Below, piece after piece: positions 8,840 through 17,258 of a DNA stretch of 64,000 nucleotides (position 1 is its first letter; every line of letters starts with the position of its first letter). Source of the stretch: Verrucomicrobium sp. BvORR106 (GTDB taxonomy: Bacteria; Verrucomicrobiota; Verrucomicrobiia; Verrucomicrobiales; Verrucomicrobiaceae). A model generated the notes under the pieces. The model was not told the DNA's origin and ran no database searches. It saw only the letters and a list, made by a program, of their open reading frames with translations. The stretch spans positions 94,451 through 158,450 of the forward strand of contig NZ_BATR01000096.1 in assembly GCF_000739655.1 (NCBI RefSeq), given 5' to 3'. Both the position numbers and the translations under genes were made by a program.

Positions 8840-9134
8840 GTTGAGACGCTGCGCTGGTTGAGACGCTGGCGCTGGTTGAGACGCTGCGCTGGTTGAGGCG
8901 CTGCGCTGGTTGAGACGCTGGCGCTGGTTGAGACGGCTGCGCTGGTTGAGACGGCTGCGCTGGTTGAGACGGCTGCGCTGGTTGAGACGGCTGCGCCTGG
9001 TTGAGATGGCTGCGCCTGGTTCATACGCCGACGCTTTCTTCCCTGACCTCCTCCCAATCCAGCGAAGCGCCTCAACAGGCCGCTTGCGGCCCCCTCAACC
9101 AGCGTAGCGTCTCAACCAGCGCAGCGTCTCAACT
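8840..9134. repeat. GGTTGAGACGCTGCGCT tandem array with inverted copies
   Basis: Ten direct units of 17-19 bp run from 8840 to 9018, each beginning GGTTGAG and ending GCGCT or GCGCCT. After a 40-bp spacer, at least three inverted units follow at 9061-9134 (CAGCGCAGCGTCTCAAC type). The two halves could fold into a long hairpin or cruciform. The array fills the gap between the divergent antiporter and cdsA genes (8792-9181). No gene is supported in that gap; open frames over the array are simply the repeat read through (for example Ser-Thr-Ser-Ala-Ala-Val on the minus strand). Confidence 0.9.
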
Positions 9135-9181
9135 AAAAAAGGGTTGTTCGAGAGCCCTCTTTCAGCTTGGTTTAGGCTTCA

Positions 9182-10081
9182 ATGCCCGCTTCTCCCTCTG
9201 CCTCCGATTCCGCCAGCCCAGCCCCCAGCAAAGCTCAGGTGTTTCGGGTCCGGCTCACCAGCACACTTATCCTGTGGGCGCTCATCAGCGTGGCCCTGTG
9301 GTTGCAGCTGGACTCCGTACTCGTAGGCATCGTGGGGCTGCTGGGAATTCTCGGCACTTGGGAGTACTTCAGGCTGCAGAATGCCGATGCCCAGTCCCGG
9401 GACTTCACCCGTCTGGCAGTCTCCGTTTCCTTTGTTTATTGGGTGGCTACCGGCCTGCTGACCGTGCCCGGGCACCGGGAGCCGCCGTGGTGGCTGGATG
9501 CTGCCATGCTGGTGGTCACTTTGCACGGTGCCTTTTACTTGAGCTTCCGCACAGCACTGGATGGGGCCAATACGCTCCGCCGCATTCAGAATCTCGTGTT
9601 TGGCATGGTGTACACCACTTTCCTGGCGGGGTTCATGACGCGGTTGCTCTTCTTTGAAGGGGCCGCGAGCGGTCGCCACCTGCTGCTGCTGTTCGTCATG
9701 ACGACCAAGTTCGGCGATATGGGGGCGTACGCGATCGGCTCTTTGATCGGAAAGCACAAGATGATCCCTCACATCAGTCCGGCCAAGACCTGGCAAGGCT
9801 TTGGGGGAGCCATCGCTGGCAGTTACATCGCGATGGTGATCATGATGCTGATCGTGCCGGAAAAGCTGGCCCCGCTTACCTGGGGACACGCCCTCATCCT
9901 GGCTCCGCTCCTCAGCATCTCAGGCGTGGCAGGGGATCTTGCCGAGTCTGTGTTGAAGCGGTGTCATTCCATCAAAGACTCCGGGCACAAGCTTCCTGGG
10001 ATCGGTGGGATTCTGGACCTCACGGACAGCCTCATCTTCACCGCCCCCGTGGCCTACTGCTACCTGAAGTCCATTTCCTGA
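9182..10081 (+). CDS. cdsA: Phosphatidate cytidylyltransferase
   Basis: 299 residues with about eight hydrophobic segments; an integral inner-membrane enzyme making CDP-diacylglycerol from phosphatidate and CTP, the branch point for phospholipid synthesis. The family signature is near the C-terminus: SVLKRCHSIKDSGHKLPG followed by IGGILDLTDS. Two normally conserved positions differ: the His of PGHGG is Ile, and the Arg after LD is Leu. The KR, KD and final D are kept. The start is ATG 9182. It lies 63 bases before dxr, an order common in bacteria, though the usual rseP does not follow. Confidence 0.9.
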   Translation: MPASPSASDSASPAPSKAQVFRVRLTSTLILWALISVALWLQLDSVLVGIVGLLGILGTWEYFRLQNADAQSRDFTRLAVSVSFVYWVATGLLTVPGHREPPWWLDAAMLVVTLHGAFYLSFRTALDGANTLRRIQNLVFGMVYTTFLAGFMTRLLFFEGAASGRHLLLLFVMTTKFGDMGAYAIGSLIGKHKMIPHISPAKTWQGFGGAIAGSYIAMVIMMLIVPEKLAPLTWGHALILAPLLSISGVAGDLAESVLKRCHSIKDSGHKLPGIGGILDLTDSLIFTAPVAYCYLKSIS

Positions 10082-10144
10082 CGCGGACTTTCCATTTCGT
10101 CCCTCCCGGAATCAAGCACCCGTCTTCCGCTTCCAGTCTCCTGC

Positions 10145-11350
10145 ATGACCGTTTCCAGCGCCTCCTTCTCCGCCTCCGCACCTGTTCCTGCCCGTCCTCG
10201 TCCTCATCGTCGGAAGGTGCTTGTGCTGGGCTCGACAGGTTCTATCGGACACAGTGCGTTGAAGGTCGCCCAAGACATTCCGGATCGCATGGAGATCGTG
10301 GGGCTTGCCGCCCAGCGCAGCGTGGAAGCCCTGGTCCGCCAGGTCGCAGAGACCGGTGTGAAGCAAGTGGCCGTGACCGACTCTCAGGCGGCTGAGCAAG
10401 CCCGCCAACTTCTGCCGGCAGATGTTCAGATTTTCAATGGCGCACGAGGACTCGTGGATCTGGTAAAGGCGACCGAGGCTGACCTCGTGCTGGTTGCTAT
10501 CGTCGGCACCGCCGGGCTTGAGCCCGCGCTTGAAGCCATCAGCCTGGGCAAAGACCTTGCTGTCGCCAGCAAGGAAATCCTCGTCATGGCGGGTGAGGCC
10601 GTCATGGGGGCTGCCAAGGCCCAGGGCGTGTGGGTGCTGCCCGTGGACAGCGAGCACAACGCGATCTACCAGTGCCTGGAGGGACGCAATCCTGCCCACG
10701 TACGCCGGCTGCTCCTTACCGCCAGTGGCGGACCGTTCCGCAAAGCGGATGCCGCCGACCTTGAGCACGTGACGGTGGCTCAAGCCCTGAAGCACCCCAC
10801 CTGGAACATGGGGCGCAAGATCACCATTGATTCCGCTACGCTCTTCAACAAGGGGCTGGAGATGATCGAGGCCCGCTGGCTCTTCGACGTGCCGATGGGG
10901 CGCGTGGACGTGGTGGTGCACCCCCAGAGCATCGTGCACAGCATGGTGGAGTTTGTGGATAGCTCCGTGCTGGCCCAGCTCAGCCACTCAGACATGTGCT
11001 TCCCCATTCAGTATGCGGTCACCTGGCCGGATCGCGTGCCCAACACGTTGCCACCGCTTGATTTTGCCCGTCTGGCGGCATTGCATTTTGAAGCTCCTCG
11101 CGTGGATGTGTTTCCCGCTCTCCGCCTCGCTCGTGAGGCTGGCGAAGCTGGCGGCACGCTGCCGGCGGTATTGAACGCAGCCAACGAGGTGGCGGTGGAC
11201 GCCTTCCTCAACGAGCGACTCAAGTTCCCTGCCATCTGGGCCACGGTGGAGGAGGTGATGCTAAAGCACACCAATGTGGAACATCCGTCCTTGGAATCCA
11301 TCATCGAAGCCGATGCCTGGGCGAGAAGAGAGGCGGAGGGGCTGGTGTAG
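10145..11350 (+). CDS. dxr: 1-deoxy-D-xylulose 5-phosphate reductoisomerase
   Basis: 401 residues, the normal length. It converts DXP to MEP with NADPH, the committed step of the non-mevalonate isoprenoid pathway, in the cytoplasm. Motifs: VLGSTGSIGHSALK (NADPH loop, about residue 28), ASKEILVMAG, PVDSEHNAIYQCLEG (metal and substrate residues), LTASGGPFR, and HPTWNMGRKITIDSATLFNK followed by GLEMIEA. The N-terminal 20 residues are Ser/Ala/Pro-rich; the ATG at 10145 is the first plausible start. Probably co-transcribed with cdsA. Confidence 0.95.
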   Translation: MTVSSASFSASAPVPARPRPHRRKVLVLGSTGSIGHSALKVAQDIPDRMEIVGLAAQRSVEALVRQVAETGVKQVAVTDSQAAEQARQLLPADVQIFNGARGLVDLVKATEADLVLVAIVGTAGLEPALEAISLGKDLAVASKEILVMAGEAVMGAAKAQGVWVLPVDSEHNAIYQCLEGRNPAHVRRLLLTASGGPFRKADAADLEHVTVAQALKHPTWNMGRKITIDSATLFNKGLEMIEARWLFDVPMGRVDVVVHPQSIVHSMVEFVDSSVLAQLSHSDMCFPIQYAVTWPDRVPNTLPPLDFARLAALHFEAPRVDVFPALRLAREAGEAGGTLPAVLNAANEVAVDAFLNERLKFPAIWATVEEVMLKHTNVEHPSLESIIEADAWARREAEGLV

Positions 11351-11416
11351 GGCATCCTGCGTGGTTTCCTCGAACCGGCTGGCAAAGTCTTTCCTTGATT
11401 GCGCCTGCTTTAGCCA

Positions 11417-11574
11417 GGCGAAAGCGGCGTCGAGCCGCCAGCACTCCAAGACACTGTCGTGAGGTTGGGAGGGCCTTGCCCAATTTGTTCAATCAACTCT
11501 GCATGTCCGTCCGGTCAGCGTGTGTATGCTTCGCGAAGCGTCTTGGAGTACGGTGGCTTGACACCGTTTTCGCC
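11417..11574. repeat. Palindromic element family B, copy B1
   Basis: A 158-bp element with imperfect terminal inverted repeats of about 38 bp. The left end begins GGCGAAAGCGGCGTCGAGCC and runs on to CACTCCAAGAC; the right end finishes TTGACACCGTTTTCGCC after AGCGTCTTGGAGTACGG. The rest of the gap from 11351 to 11765 shows no gene. Confidence 0.8.
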
Positions 11575-11765
11575 TGCCGGTTTTGCGTGAGGAACTCCAA
11601 ACCAGTCACCGGGCTGGCGTGGTGCAGATGAGGATGCGGGTGCACGATGTTCCCGCGGGCAGTGCCGTCAGGCTCTCTCCATGCCTGCCCGGGTTCAGTG
11701 GAGTTATTACCTTTAATCCTGTTTGTCTGTCTAGCTAGCTAGCTTCGCTCTGGTCCCCTCCACGT

Positions 11766-11975
11766 TCACATGCCGTACACTTCCCGATCATCATAGAAGA
11801 CCTTCTTCTCGACCTTGGCTGGAACTGGGGCGGAACTGATCGTGCTGTTATCCGTCGCGCGGGAGCTGGGCGCGGCAGCTGAAATGGGGACGCTGGCGGT
11901 GGCGCGATCAGCTTCAGTTTTTTGCTGATCCGCAGAGGAAGCGTCCGCCTTTGCAAAGATTGGCTGCGCATTCAT
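11766..11975 (-). CDS. Possible small secreted or lipoprotein, start uncertain
   Basis: 69 codons from ATG 11975, ending KKVFYDDREVYGM; rich in Ala, Ser and Pro. The same frame is open upstream to the end of the preceding gene and reads QLAAISIIFITATFNCSG, which resembles a lipoprotein signal with Cys about 17 codons before this ATG. No ATG, GTG or TTG lies ahead of that segment (only ATT at 12113 and CTG at 12116). Either the short form is used, a rare start codon is used, or the gene has decayed. No family recognised. Confidence 0.35.
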   Translation of the reverse strand: MNAQPIFAKADASSADQQKTEADRATASVPISAAAPSSRATDNSTISSAPVPAKVEKKVFYDDREVYGM

Positions 11976-12120
11976 GGCGGCATCATACCGTTTTTCCTCA
12001 TCGGAAGACAGGGTTAATCCACTGCAGTTGAAAGTTGCAGTGATGAAAATTATGGAAATGGCGGCGAGTTGGTCTTTTTGCTTCCCGCTGCTTGATGTTT
12101 TGAAGGTGTGAATCAGTTTA

Positions 12121-12510
12121 TCAGTTCGCCGTGGTTGATGTCTTCCCGGTCTCTCTAGGCATGCTCTCTATCGTGAGATGGTAGCGCTGGTATCCATCCT
12201 GCCAACTTAGCGTATTGCCCTCCGCCTTGAGATCACGAGCCACGGGCGAGCCTTCTTGAAAGTCCCGTCTGGCTTTGTAAAGCGTGATGTCATTCAGTTG
12301 AATGATCGAGGTGTCCGTGTCGAGGAACCCGAGGCCGATGGTTTCCATCACTTGAAGACGCTTCAAGGTCCCCAACGTGGACTCCACACGCTCTTCCTTC
12401 AACACCTCCAGCTTGTAGCCGCTCTTCATGCTCTGGTAGCCTCGACCGCAGAAGAAGGTGATGAGGCTCAACAGGCAACTGGCGGAGAGCCAAATGAGGA
12501 ATGATTTCAT
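12121..12510 (-). CDS. Hypothetical membrane-anchored protein
   Basis: 129 residues from ATG 12510. The upstream in-frame extension to 12597 is rich in Arg and Pro and looks non-coding. The N-terminal segment MKSFLIWLSASCLLSLITFF is an uncleaved anchor or signal peptide, followed by a short soluble region with LKEERVESTLGTLKRLQVME. It probably faces the periplasm. The only possible partner is the small frame just downstream on the same strand. No family recognised. Confidence 0.6.
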   Translation of the reverse strand: MKSFLIWLSASCLLSLITFFCGRGYQSMKSGYKLEVLKEERVESTLGTLKRLQVMETIGLGFLDTDTSIIQLNDITLYKARRDFQEGSPVARDLKAEGNTLSWQDGYQRYHLTIESMPRETGKTSTTAN

Positions 12511-12636
12511 GCCGTGTGGATTTCCGAGGGCGGCGGGTTGTGACCGTGCAGACGATGGATAGCAAAGGTTTCTGAGAAGCCTCCGCACGATCTGCACGGT
12601 GTTTTCCTTGCGCTACCCGAGTTGACATCCGGAGGC

Positions 12637-14133
12637 TCAGCTTGCTTGCGGCTTTTTCTTGGGTGCAGGCTTCTTCGGTTCCATCCGCTCCGGGATCAGT
12701 GGGTAGGGGGAGGGCTCGATGGCCTTGCGGCCATTGACCTCGTCCATGCTCAGTGCCCGGCGCTCCAGCAGCCCGCCTCCGGCCTGCCAGATCTCATAGT
12801 GCAGCGTGGGTGGGGTCGCACTGGTGTCGAGATCCAGCACCGTCCAGAGCTTGCCGTCGTCCGCGCCCGTGAAGCGCTCCGGATTTTCCTGGAGGGTTCC
12901 ATTCGTGCTGCCAAACGGTCCGCTGGTGAACTCCAGGAACCGGCCCTGTATCTGGTAACCTGCCGTGAAGTGTCGGTCGCCGGAGAGCAGTACCACGCCC
13001 TCGATCTTGTTGTTGATGATGTGGTCGAAAATCTCCTTCCGCTCACGGGCGAAGGAGGACCAGCAATCTGGCTGCGTCATCGTCTGCCACTCGCTGCCGC
13101 AGGCCACCACCTTGAATGTTGCCGTGGAGGCGGAGAGTTTGTCCTTTAACCACTGAAGCTGGCGGGCTCCCAGCATGGTCTTGGTGCCGTCCTCCGCGAC
13201 CTTGTTGGGCGTGCGGTGGTAGCGGCTGTCCAGCATGATGAAATCCACCCCGCTGCGGGAGAAGCTGTGGTAGCAGCCGGGATTGCCTTCCTCGCCATAG
13301 CCTGGATTGGCCCACCATTCCTGAAACACGCGCAAGGAATCCTCCTTGCCCTTCGAGGTGCCGTCGGAATTGTTGGGGCCAAAGTCGTGGTCATCCCAGA
13401 TGGCGTAGGTGGGTTTCTGTCGGATCACTTTCTCAAAGCCGTCCACGGTGCGGCTCATGTGGTAGAAGTCGCGAAGCAGCGCGGGATCGGTGGTGTCGCC
13501 ATAGTGGTTGTCACCCAGCATGAGGAGCAGGTCGAAGTTGTCGCGCGCGGCCATCTCGCCAAAGGCAGCGGCCGAGACATAGCCGCGTCTCCCTACGCAG
13601 GAGCCAAAGGCAAAGCGGAGCCGCCCGTGATGTTCGGCTGCCGGGGCCGTGGTGAAGCTGGGGTAGGGGCGGGACAGGGCCGGGACACCATCCAGCAGAG
13701 GAGAGTAGAAGTAAGTGGACGCGGGCTCCAGCCCCGGCACTTCCGCCTGACCGGTGAAGGAGGACTGCTCCGAGAGAGCCGCCGCGGGCACGGTACGACC
13801 GTCGGTTAGATCAGGCGACTTGCCCACCTTGAAGGCGAGTTGACCTTGATTGGAACCCTTAGCCCAAAGCCGGGTGGTGGTGGGCGTCACGTGACCGATC
13901 ATTGGGCCCGCGTGCAGAAATGCCGGGCCGGGCACAGGCGTGACGGTGGGTACCGGGCCGTGCTCCTCCTTGGATACGGTCGGCTTTGGTTTCGCCTTGG
14001 GCGCAGGCTCGAGTGGCTCCGCAGATGCTCCCAGTGCCACGGACGTGGAGGTTAGGGACGTGGCCAGCAGGAAGTCGCGGCGGGTCGTCTTGGTGGTGGT
14101 GATCGACGAGGGCAGGGGAGTGGGGCTGGACAT
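12637..14133 (-). CDS. phoD: PhoD-family alkaline phosphatase/phosphodiesterase, Tat-exported
   Basis: 498 residues. The N-terminus has a twin-arginine signal (TTRRDFLLATSLTSTSVALG, about residues 15-35). A PhoD N-terminal beta domain follows (GPMIGHVTPTTTRLWAK), then the metallophosphatase core: FAFGSCVGRRGY, LLMLGDNHYGD, AIWDDHDFGPNNSDG and LLSGDRHFTAGY, which carry the expected metal ligands. PhoD enzymes hydrolyse phosphodiesters such as teichoic acids or phospholipids, and monoesters, outside the cytoplasm with Fe/Ca. The gene stands alone. Its Lys/Pro-rich C-terminus (PKKPAPKKKPQAS) is unusual but of no known meaning. Confidence 0.88.
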   Translation of the reverse strand: MSSPTPLPSSITTTKTTRRDFLLATSLTSTSVALGASAEPLEPAPKAKPKPTVSKEEHGPVPTVTPVPGPAFLHAGPMIGHVTPTTTRLWAKGSNQGQLAFKVGKSPDLTDGRTVPAAALSEQSSFTGQAEVPGLEPASTYFYSPLLDGVPALSRPYPSFTTAPAAEHHGRLRFAFGSCVGRRGYVSAAAFGEMAARDNFDLLLMLGDNHYGDTTDPALLRDFYHMSRTVDGFEKVIRQKPTYAIWDDHDFGPNNSDGTSKGKEDSLRVFQEWWANPGYGEEGNPGCYHSFSRSGVDFIMLDSRYHRTPNKVAEDGTKTMLGARQLQWLKDKLSASTATFKVVACGSEWQTMTQPDCWSSFARERKEIFDHIINNKIEGVVLLSGDRHFTAGYQIQGRFLEFTSGPFGSTNGTLQENPERFTGADDGKLWTVLDLDTSATPPTLHYEIWQAGGGLLERRALSMDEVNGRKAIEPSPYPLIPERMEPKKPAPKKKPQAS

Positions 14134-14324
14134 GGAAGGTTGGCCTGAGGTGGCAGGAAGGGCTATTCAACGCTGATTGGGGACTGTTTTTCGCAGGGGA
14201 GTGGGAGAGACGTTAGGAGTTAAGAGTTAGGGGGCTAGGGGGGAGGACTTGGACTGCAGGGGAGTCGATGGGCGATGTTTCTCCTGCTGGCTATGTGATT
14301 GCATCGAACCGGTTGCTATGGGCA

Positions 14325-14483
14325 GGCGAAAGCGGCGTCGAGCCGCACGCACTCCAAGACGCTGCCGCGCGGTTGTGGCTGCCAGGTGCGAAGAACGCCA
14401 ATCTTATTTGGTTGTCCGTCTTTCCAGCATTCGCAAATTTCGCGAAGCGTCTTGGAGTAGGGTGGCTTGACACCGTTTTCGCC
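14325..14483. repeat. Palindromic element family B, copy B2
   Basis: 159 bp, same orientation and ends as B1: left GGCGAAAGCGGCGTCGAGCC with CACTCCAAGACGCT, right AGCGTCTTGGAGTAGGG with TTGACACCGTTTTCGCC. It sits in the 472-bp gap 14134-14605 between phoD and the PhnB-like gene. The remainder of that gap holds no convincing gene. Confidence 0.82.
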
Positions 14484-14605
14484 AGCGGATTGAGTGAGCC
14501 TCTGACTGCTCTCGTCCAACGGGTTTGTTACAGCCAATCTCCCCCCCAACAAAACAGCGCGGCCGATCATTCCAGATCAACCGCGCTGCTGCTTCGAAAT
14601 TCACC

Positions 14606-15040
14606 TCACTTGTTCTGGCAATTCACCATCCATTGCACCCCGAACTTGTCGGTCAGGCTACCGAAGTAGGCACCCCAGAACATGTCTTGAATCGGCATCT
14701 CGATCTTGCCACCCTCGCTCAGGGAGTTGAAGAGGCGGTCTGCGTCTTCGCGGGTGTCGGGTTCGAGGTTGATGTAGACGTTGTTGCCGGGGTTCACCTT
14801 GAACCCCATGGACTCGGGTGCGTCCGTGCCCATGAGCACGTGCTCACCCAGAGTGGGCAATTCCACGTGCATGATCAGATTCTGGTCTTCTTCCGGGAGC
14901 GGCGGTTGGCCGGGCTGCGGTGGCACGTCCTTGAACCGGGCGATGTGGCAGGAGTACTCCGTGCCGAACACGGTCTTGTAGAAGGCAAAGGCTTCCTCGG
15001 TGTTGCGCGGGAAGTTCAGGTAAGTGCTGACGCGGGCCAT
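14606..15040 (-). CDS. VOC-superfamily protein, PhnB/3-demethylubiquinone-methyltransferase-like
   Basis: 144 residues, full length for PhnB-like VOC proteins. The pattern YLNFPRNTEEAFAFYKTVFG at residues 7-26 and MFWGAYFGSLTDKFGVQW near the C-terminus is characteristic of this glyoxalase-fold group. The metal site typical of true glyoxalases or bleomycin-resistance proteins is incomplete, and no substrate can be named; members are usually annotated only by fold. Single gene with element A2 upstream. Confidence 0.78.
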   Translation of the reverse strand: MARVSTYLNFPRNTEEAFAFYKTVFGTEYSCHIARFKDVPPQPGQPPLPEEDQNLIMHVELPTLGEHVLMGTDAPESMGFKVNPGNNVYINLEPDTREDADRLFNSLSEGGKIEMPIQDMFWGAYFGSLTDKFGVQWMVNCQNK

Positions 15041-15203
15041 AAGATGGAAGGTTGGGTGGGTGGTTTGGGTTAGGACATCCGCCGGATGTGCAGGCCCCGG
15101 AGCTTGTAAGGCTATCGGTACGTCCCTGTGCTGCCAAGCCTCAATACGAAACCTTTTTGTGCGATCTCCATCTCACGCCTCGGTTCGGGACGGACGGAGG
15201 AGG

Positions 15204-15386
15204 CAGTAAAAGGAGCGAGAGACATTCCTGTCCTGGTTCGCCACAAGCGTCCCATGATGGTGCCTCTGCCATCCCAGTCGATCTGCCACGCAACTGGCGA
15301 CTGTCAGCGTTCGGCATCGCTTGGGTTGCAAACCGCTGGATCGTTCAACGGCTCCGGGACTGGAAAGTCCCTGCCTCCTTATACTG
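15204..15386. repeat. Palindromic element family A, copy A2
   Basis: 183 bp, from CAGTAAAAGGAGCGAGAGAC to CCTGCCTCCTTATACTG. It shares with A3 and A4 the segment AAGCGTCC just inside the left end, and with A1 CCGCTGGATCGT near the right end; the middle differs. It occupies most of the gap 15041-15443 between the PhnB-like gene and thiS. Nothing else is seen there. Confidence 0.75.
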
Positions 15387-15443
15387 ACGGGGCGTGAGCT
15401 GGGGATGCGTGCCGATTGGCACGGTGTGAAGCCTTGTGACTCC

Positions 15444-15644
15444 CTAGCCGCCTGCGGTGATTTGAACCACTTCCAACGCATCGCCATCGTGCAGTGCGGT
15501 TTCTCCCAGCTCCCGCGGGAAGAGGGCGCGCTGATTCAGCTCCACCACCACCGGCTTGCCTTCAAACCCGAGCACGTCGAGCAGGGCCTGCACGGTGAGT
15601 GGCTCCACGTGTTCCTGCGCAATCCCGTTGATGGTGAGTGTCAT
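15444..15644 (-). CDS. thiS: Sulfur carrier protein ThiS
   Basis: 66 residues, the standard size of this ubiquitin-like carrier. It ends in ITAGG; the C-terminal Gly-Gly is adenylylated by ThiF-type enzymes and then thiocarboxylated to donate sulfur for the thiazole of thiamin. The N-terminal LTINGIAQEHVEPLTVQALLD strand-turn-helix fits the family. No thiG, thiF, thiO or thiE is in the window, so it is an isolated copy here. The related MoaD is less likely because MoaD is longer. It lies 52 bases downstream of hflX on the same strand. Confidence 0.85.
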   Translation of the reverse strand: MTLTINGIAQEHVEPLTVQALLDVLGFEGKPVVVELNQRALFPRELGETALHDGDALEVVQITAGG

Positions 15645-15696
15645 GACGATGTCCGCTATTCCATTCTAGTTCGTGGGGAGTCCTTCTACCGGTCCT

Positions 15697-17004
15697 CTAG
15701 TTCTGAATCTTGGCTTTGGTCGCAAACTTTTCAAATCGCGACGCCAGCCGCTTGGGCACCACACACTGGACCACGGCCACATCTTCCTCGTACTCTTCGC
15801 TGAGCACCTTGCCTTCTTCGTGTGCCAGAGCCAGGAGGTCCAGGCGGTTCATCGGCAGACGCAGGGTGAGGCGCAGCACGCGGTCGAAGACCATTTCGTG
15901 CAGCTTGTGCAGCAGTTCGTCGAAGCCCTGGCCCGTCTGCAGGGACATCTGGACGGCATCCGGGAACTGGTTCTTCAGTTCATGCAGGCGGGACTCCTCG
16001 GTGACAAGATCCATCTTGTTCAGCACCAGAATGACGCGTTTGTCGCCAGCACCGATCTCCTTGAGCACCTCCGTGGTCGTTTCATAAAAGGTGTGAGCGC
16101 TCGGGTGGCTGGCATCCACCACGTGGATCAGGAAGTCAGCCAGCGTCGTTTCCTCCAGCGTGGCGCGGAAGCTCTGCACCAGATCGTGCGGCAGGCGGCG
16201 CACAAAGCCCACCGTGTCCGTCAGCAGGAGTTGCTGACCGTCGGGCAGTTCCATGCGGCGGGTGCTGGTGTCCAGCGTGGCAAAGAGTTTGTTCTCGGCC
16301 AGAACATCGCTTGCTGTGAGCTTGTTCAGCAGAGAAGACTTGCCTGCGTTCGTGTAGCCCACGATCGCGCCGTGTGGCACGGGCACGCGGCTGCGCTCCT
16401 TGCGCTGGGTGTCGCGTTGCTTCCGCACCTCGATCAGGTCTGCCTTCAGCTTGTCGATCCGTTTGTTCGCGAGCCGGCGGTCAATTTCGAGCTGTAGCTC
16501 ACCTTCACCACGGGCTGAGCCGCCTGCACCGCCGCCACCAGCTCCGCGCTGACGGTCAAGGTGGGCCCACATGCGGGTCAGCCGGGGCATTGAGTACTCC
16601 ATACGCGCCAGAGCCACCTGGAGGCGGGCCTCCCGGGTGCGGGCGCGGAGGTTGAAGATGTCCAAAATGACTTCCTGGCGGTCGATCACACACAGCCCGG
16701 ACTCCTCTTCCCAAGCCCGTTGCTGGGCAGGGGAGATCTCGTTGTCGAAGATGATGCTGTCACAGCCCAACTCCTTGGCCCGGGCCATGAGTTCAGCGGC
16801 CTTGCCGCTGCCGGTCAGGTATCGCGGAGTGATTTCCCGCACATGCACGCAGAGTGCCTCACCAATACCGATGCCCAGGGTGCTCACCAACTCCTTGAGT
16901 TCGTCGAGCAGGTCCTTGGATTCCGCCGCTTCTTCCTTGCGGAAATAGACACTGATCAGCAACGCGCTCTCGACCAGATTGGGTTTTTCACGAATATCGA
17001 ACAT
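15697..17004 (-). CDS. hflX: GTPase HflX
   Basis: 435 residues from ATG 17004; the frame stays open upstream to 17238 but that extension looks non-coding. HflX binds the 50S subunit and splits stalled ribosomes. The N-terminal domain contains YLTGSGKAAELMARAKELG, then a Gly-rich segment GAGGGGAGGSARGEGELQ typical of HflX, a coiled-coil linker, and the G domain: GYTNAGKSSLLNKLTASDV (G1), TLDTSTRR (G2), DTVGFVRRLP (G3), NKMD (G4). A C-terminal domain of about 70 residues follows. The gene precedes thiS. Confidence 0.95.
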   Translation of the reverse strand: MFDIREKPNLVESALLISVYFRKEEAAESKDLLDELKELVSTLGIGIGEALCVHVREITPRYLTGSGKAAELMARAKELGCDSIIFDNEISPAQQRAWEEESGLCVIDRQEVILDIFNLRARTREARLQVALARMEYSMPRLTRMWAHLDRQRGAGGGGAGGSARGEGELQLEIDRRLANKRIDKLKADLIEVRKQRDTQRKERSRVPVPHGAIVGYTNAGKSSLLNKLTASDVLAENKLFATLDTSTRRMELPDGQQLLLTDTVGFVRRLPHDLVQSFRATLEETTLADFLIHVVDASHPSAHTFYETTTEVLKEIGAGDKRVILVLNKMDLVTEESRLHELKNQFPDAVQMSLQTGQGFDELLHKLHEMVFDRVLRLTLRLPMNRLDLLALAHEEGKVLSEEYEEDVAVVQCVVPKRLASRFEKFATKAKIQN

Positions 17005-17258
17005 GGAACTAGACGGAGGAGCAGGGGCCGATGGCTCTGCAAGGGGGACGAAGACTGAGGGGTGGGCAACTTGCCACAGATAAGGCGGGAAGCAAGCTGG
17101 GCGGAAATCCGCAGGCTCACTCAGGAGGTCTATACGCCTGAAAACGACACTCAGGCTGGCGGACTGAAATCTCCTGAGCGGTTGACATGGCCCGGCTTTG
17201 CCGGGATGAACGCCCTGCCGCAACCCATTCCCCGCCACTCATTTCGCCCTCCCCCCGA

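Noticed and set aside
8758..9107. Open frames over the repeat array (Ser-Thr-Ala-Val on minus, Arg-Trp-Leu on plus)
   Set aside because: They are only the 17-19 bp repeat read in frame; unit-length changes of 17, 18 and 19 break the frame, and no ribosome site precedes them.
8840..9134. CRISPR array
   Set aside because: Units are contiguous without spacers and no cas gene is in the window.
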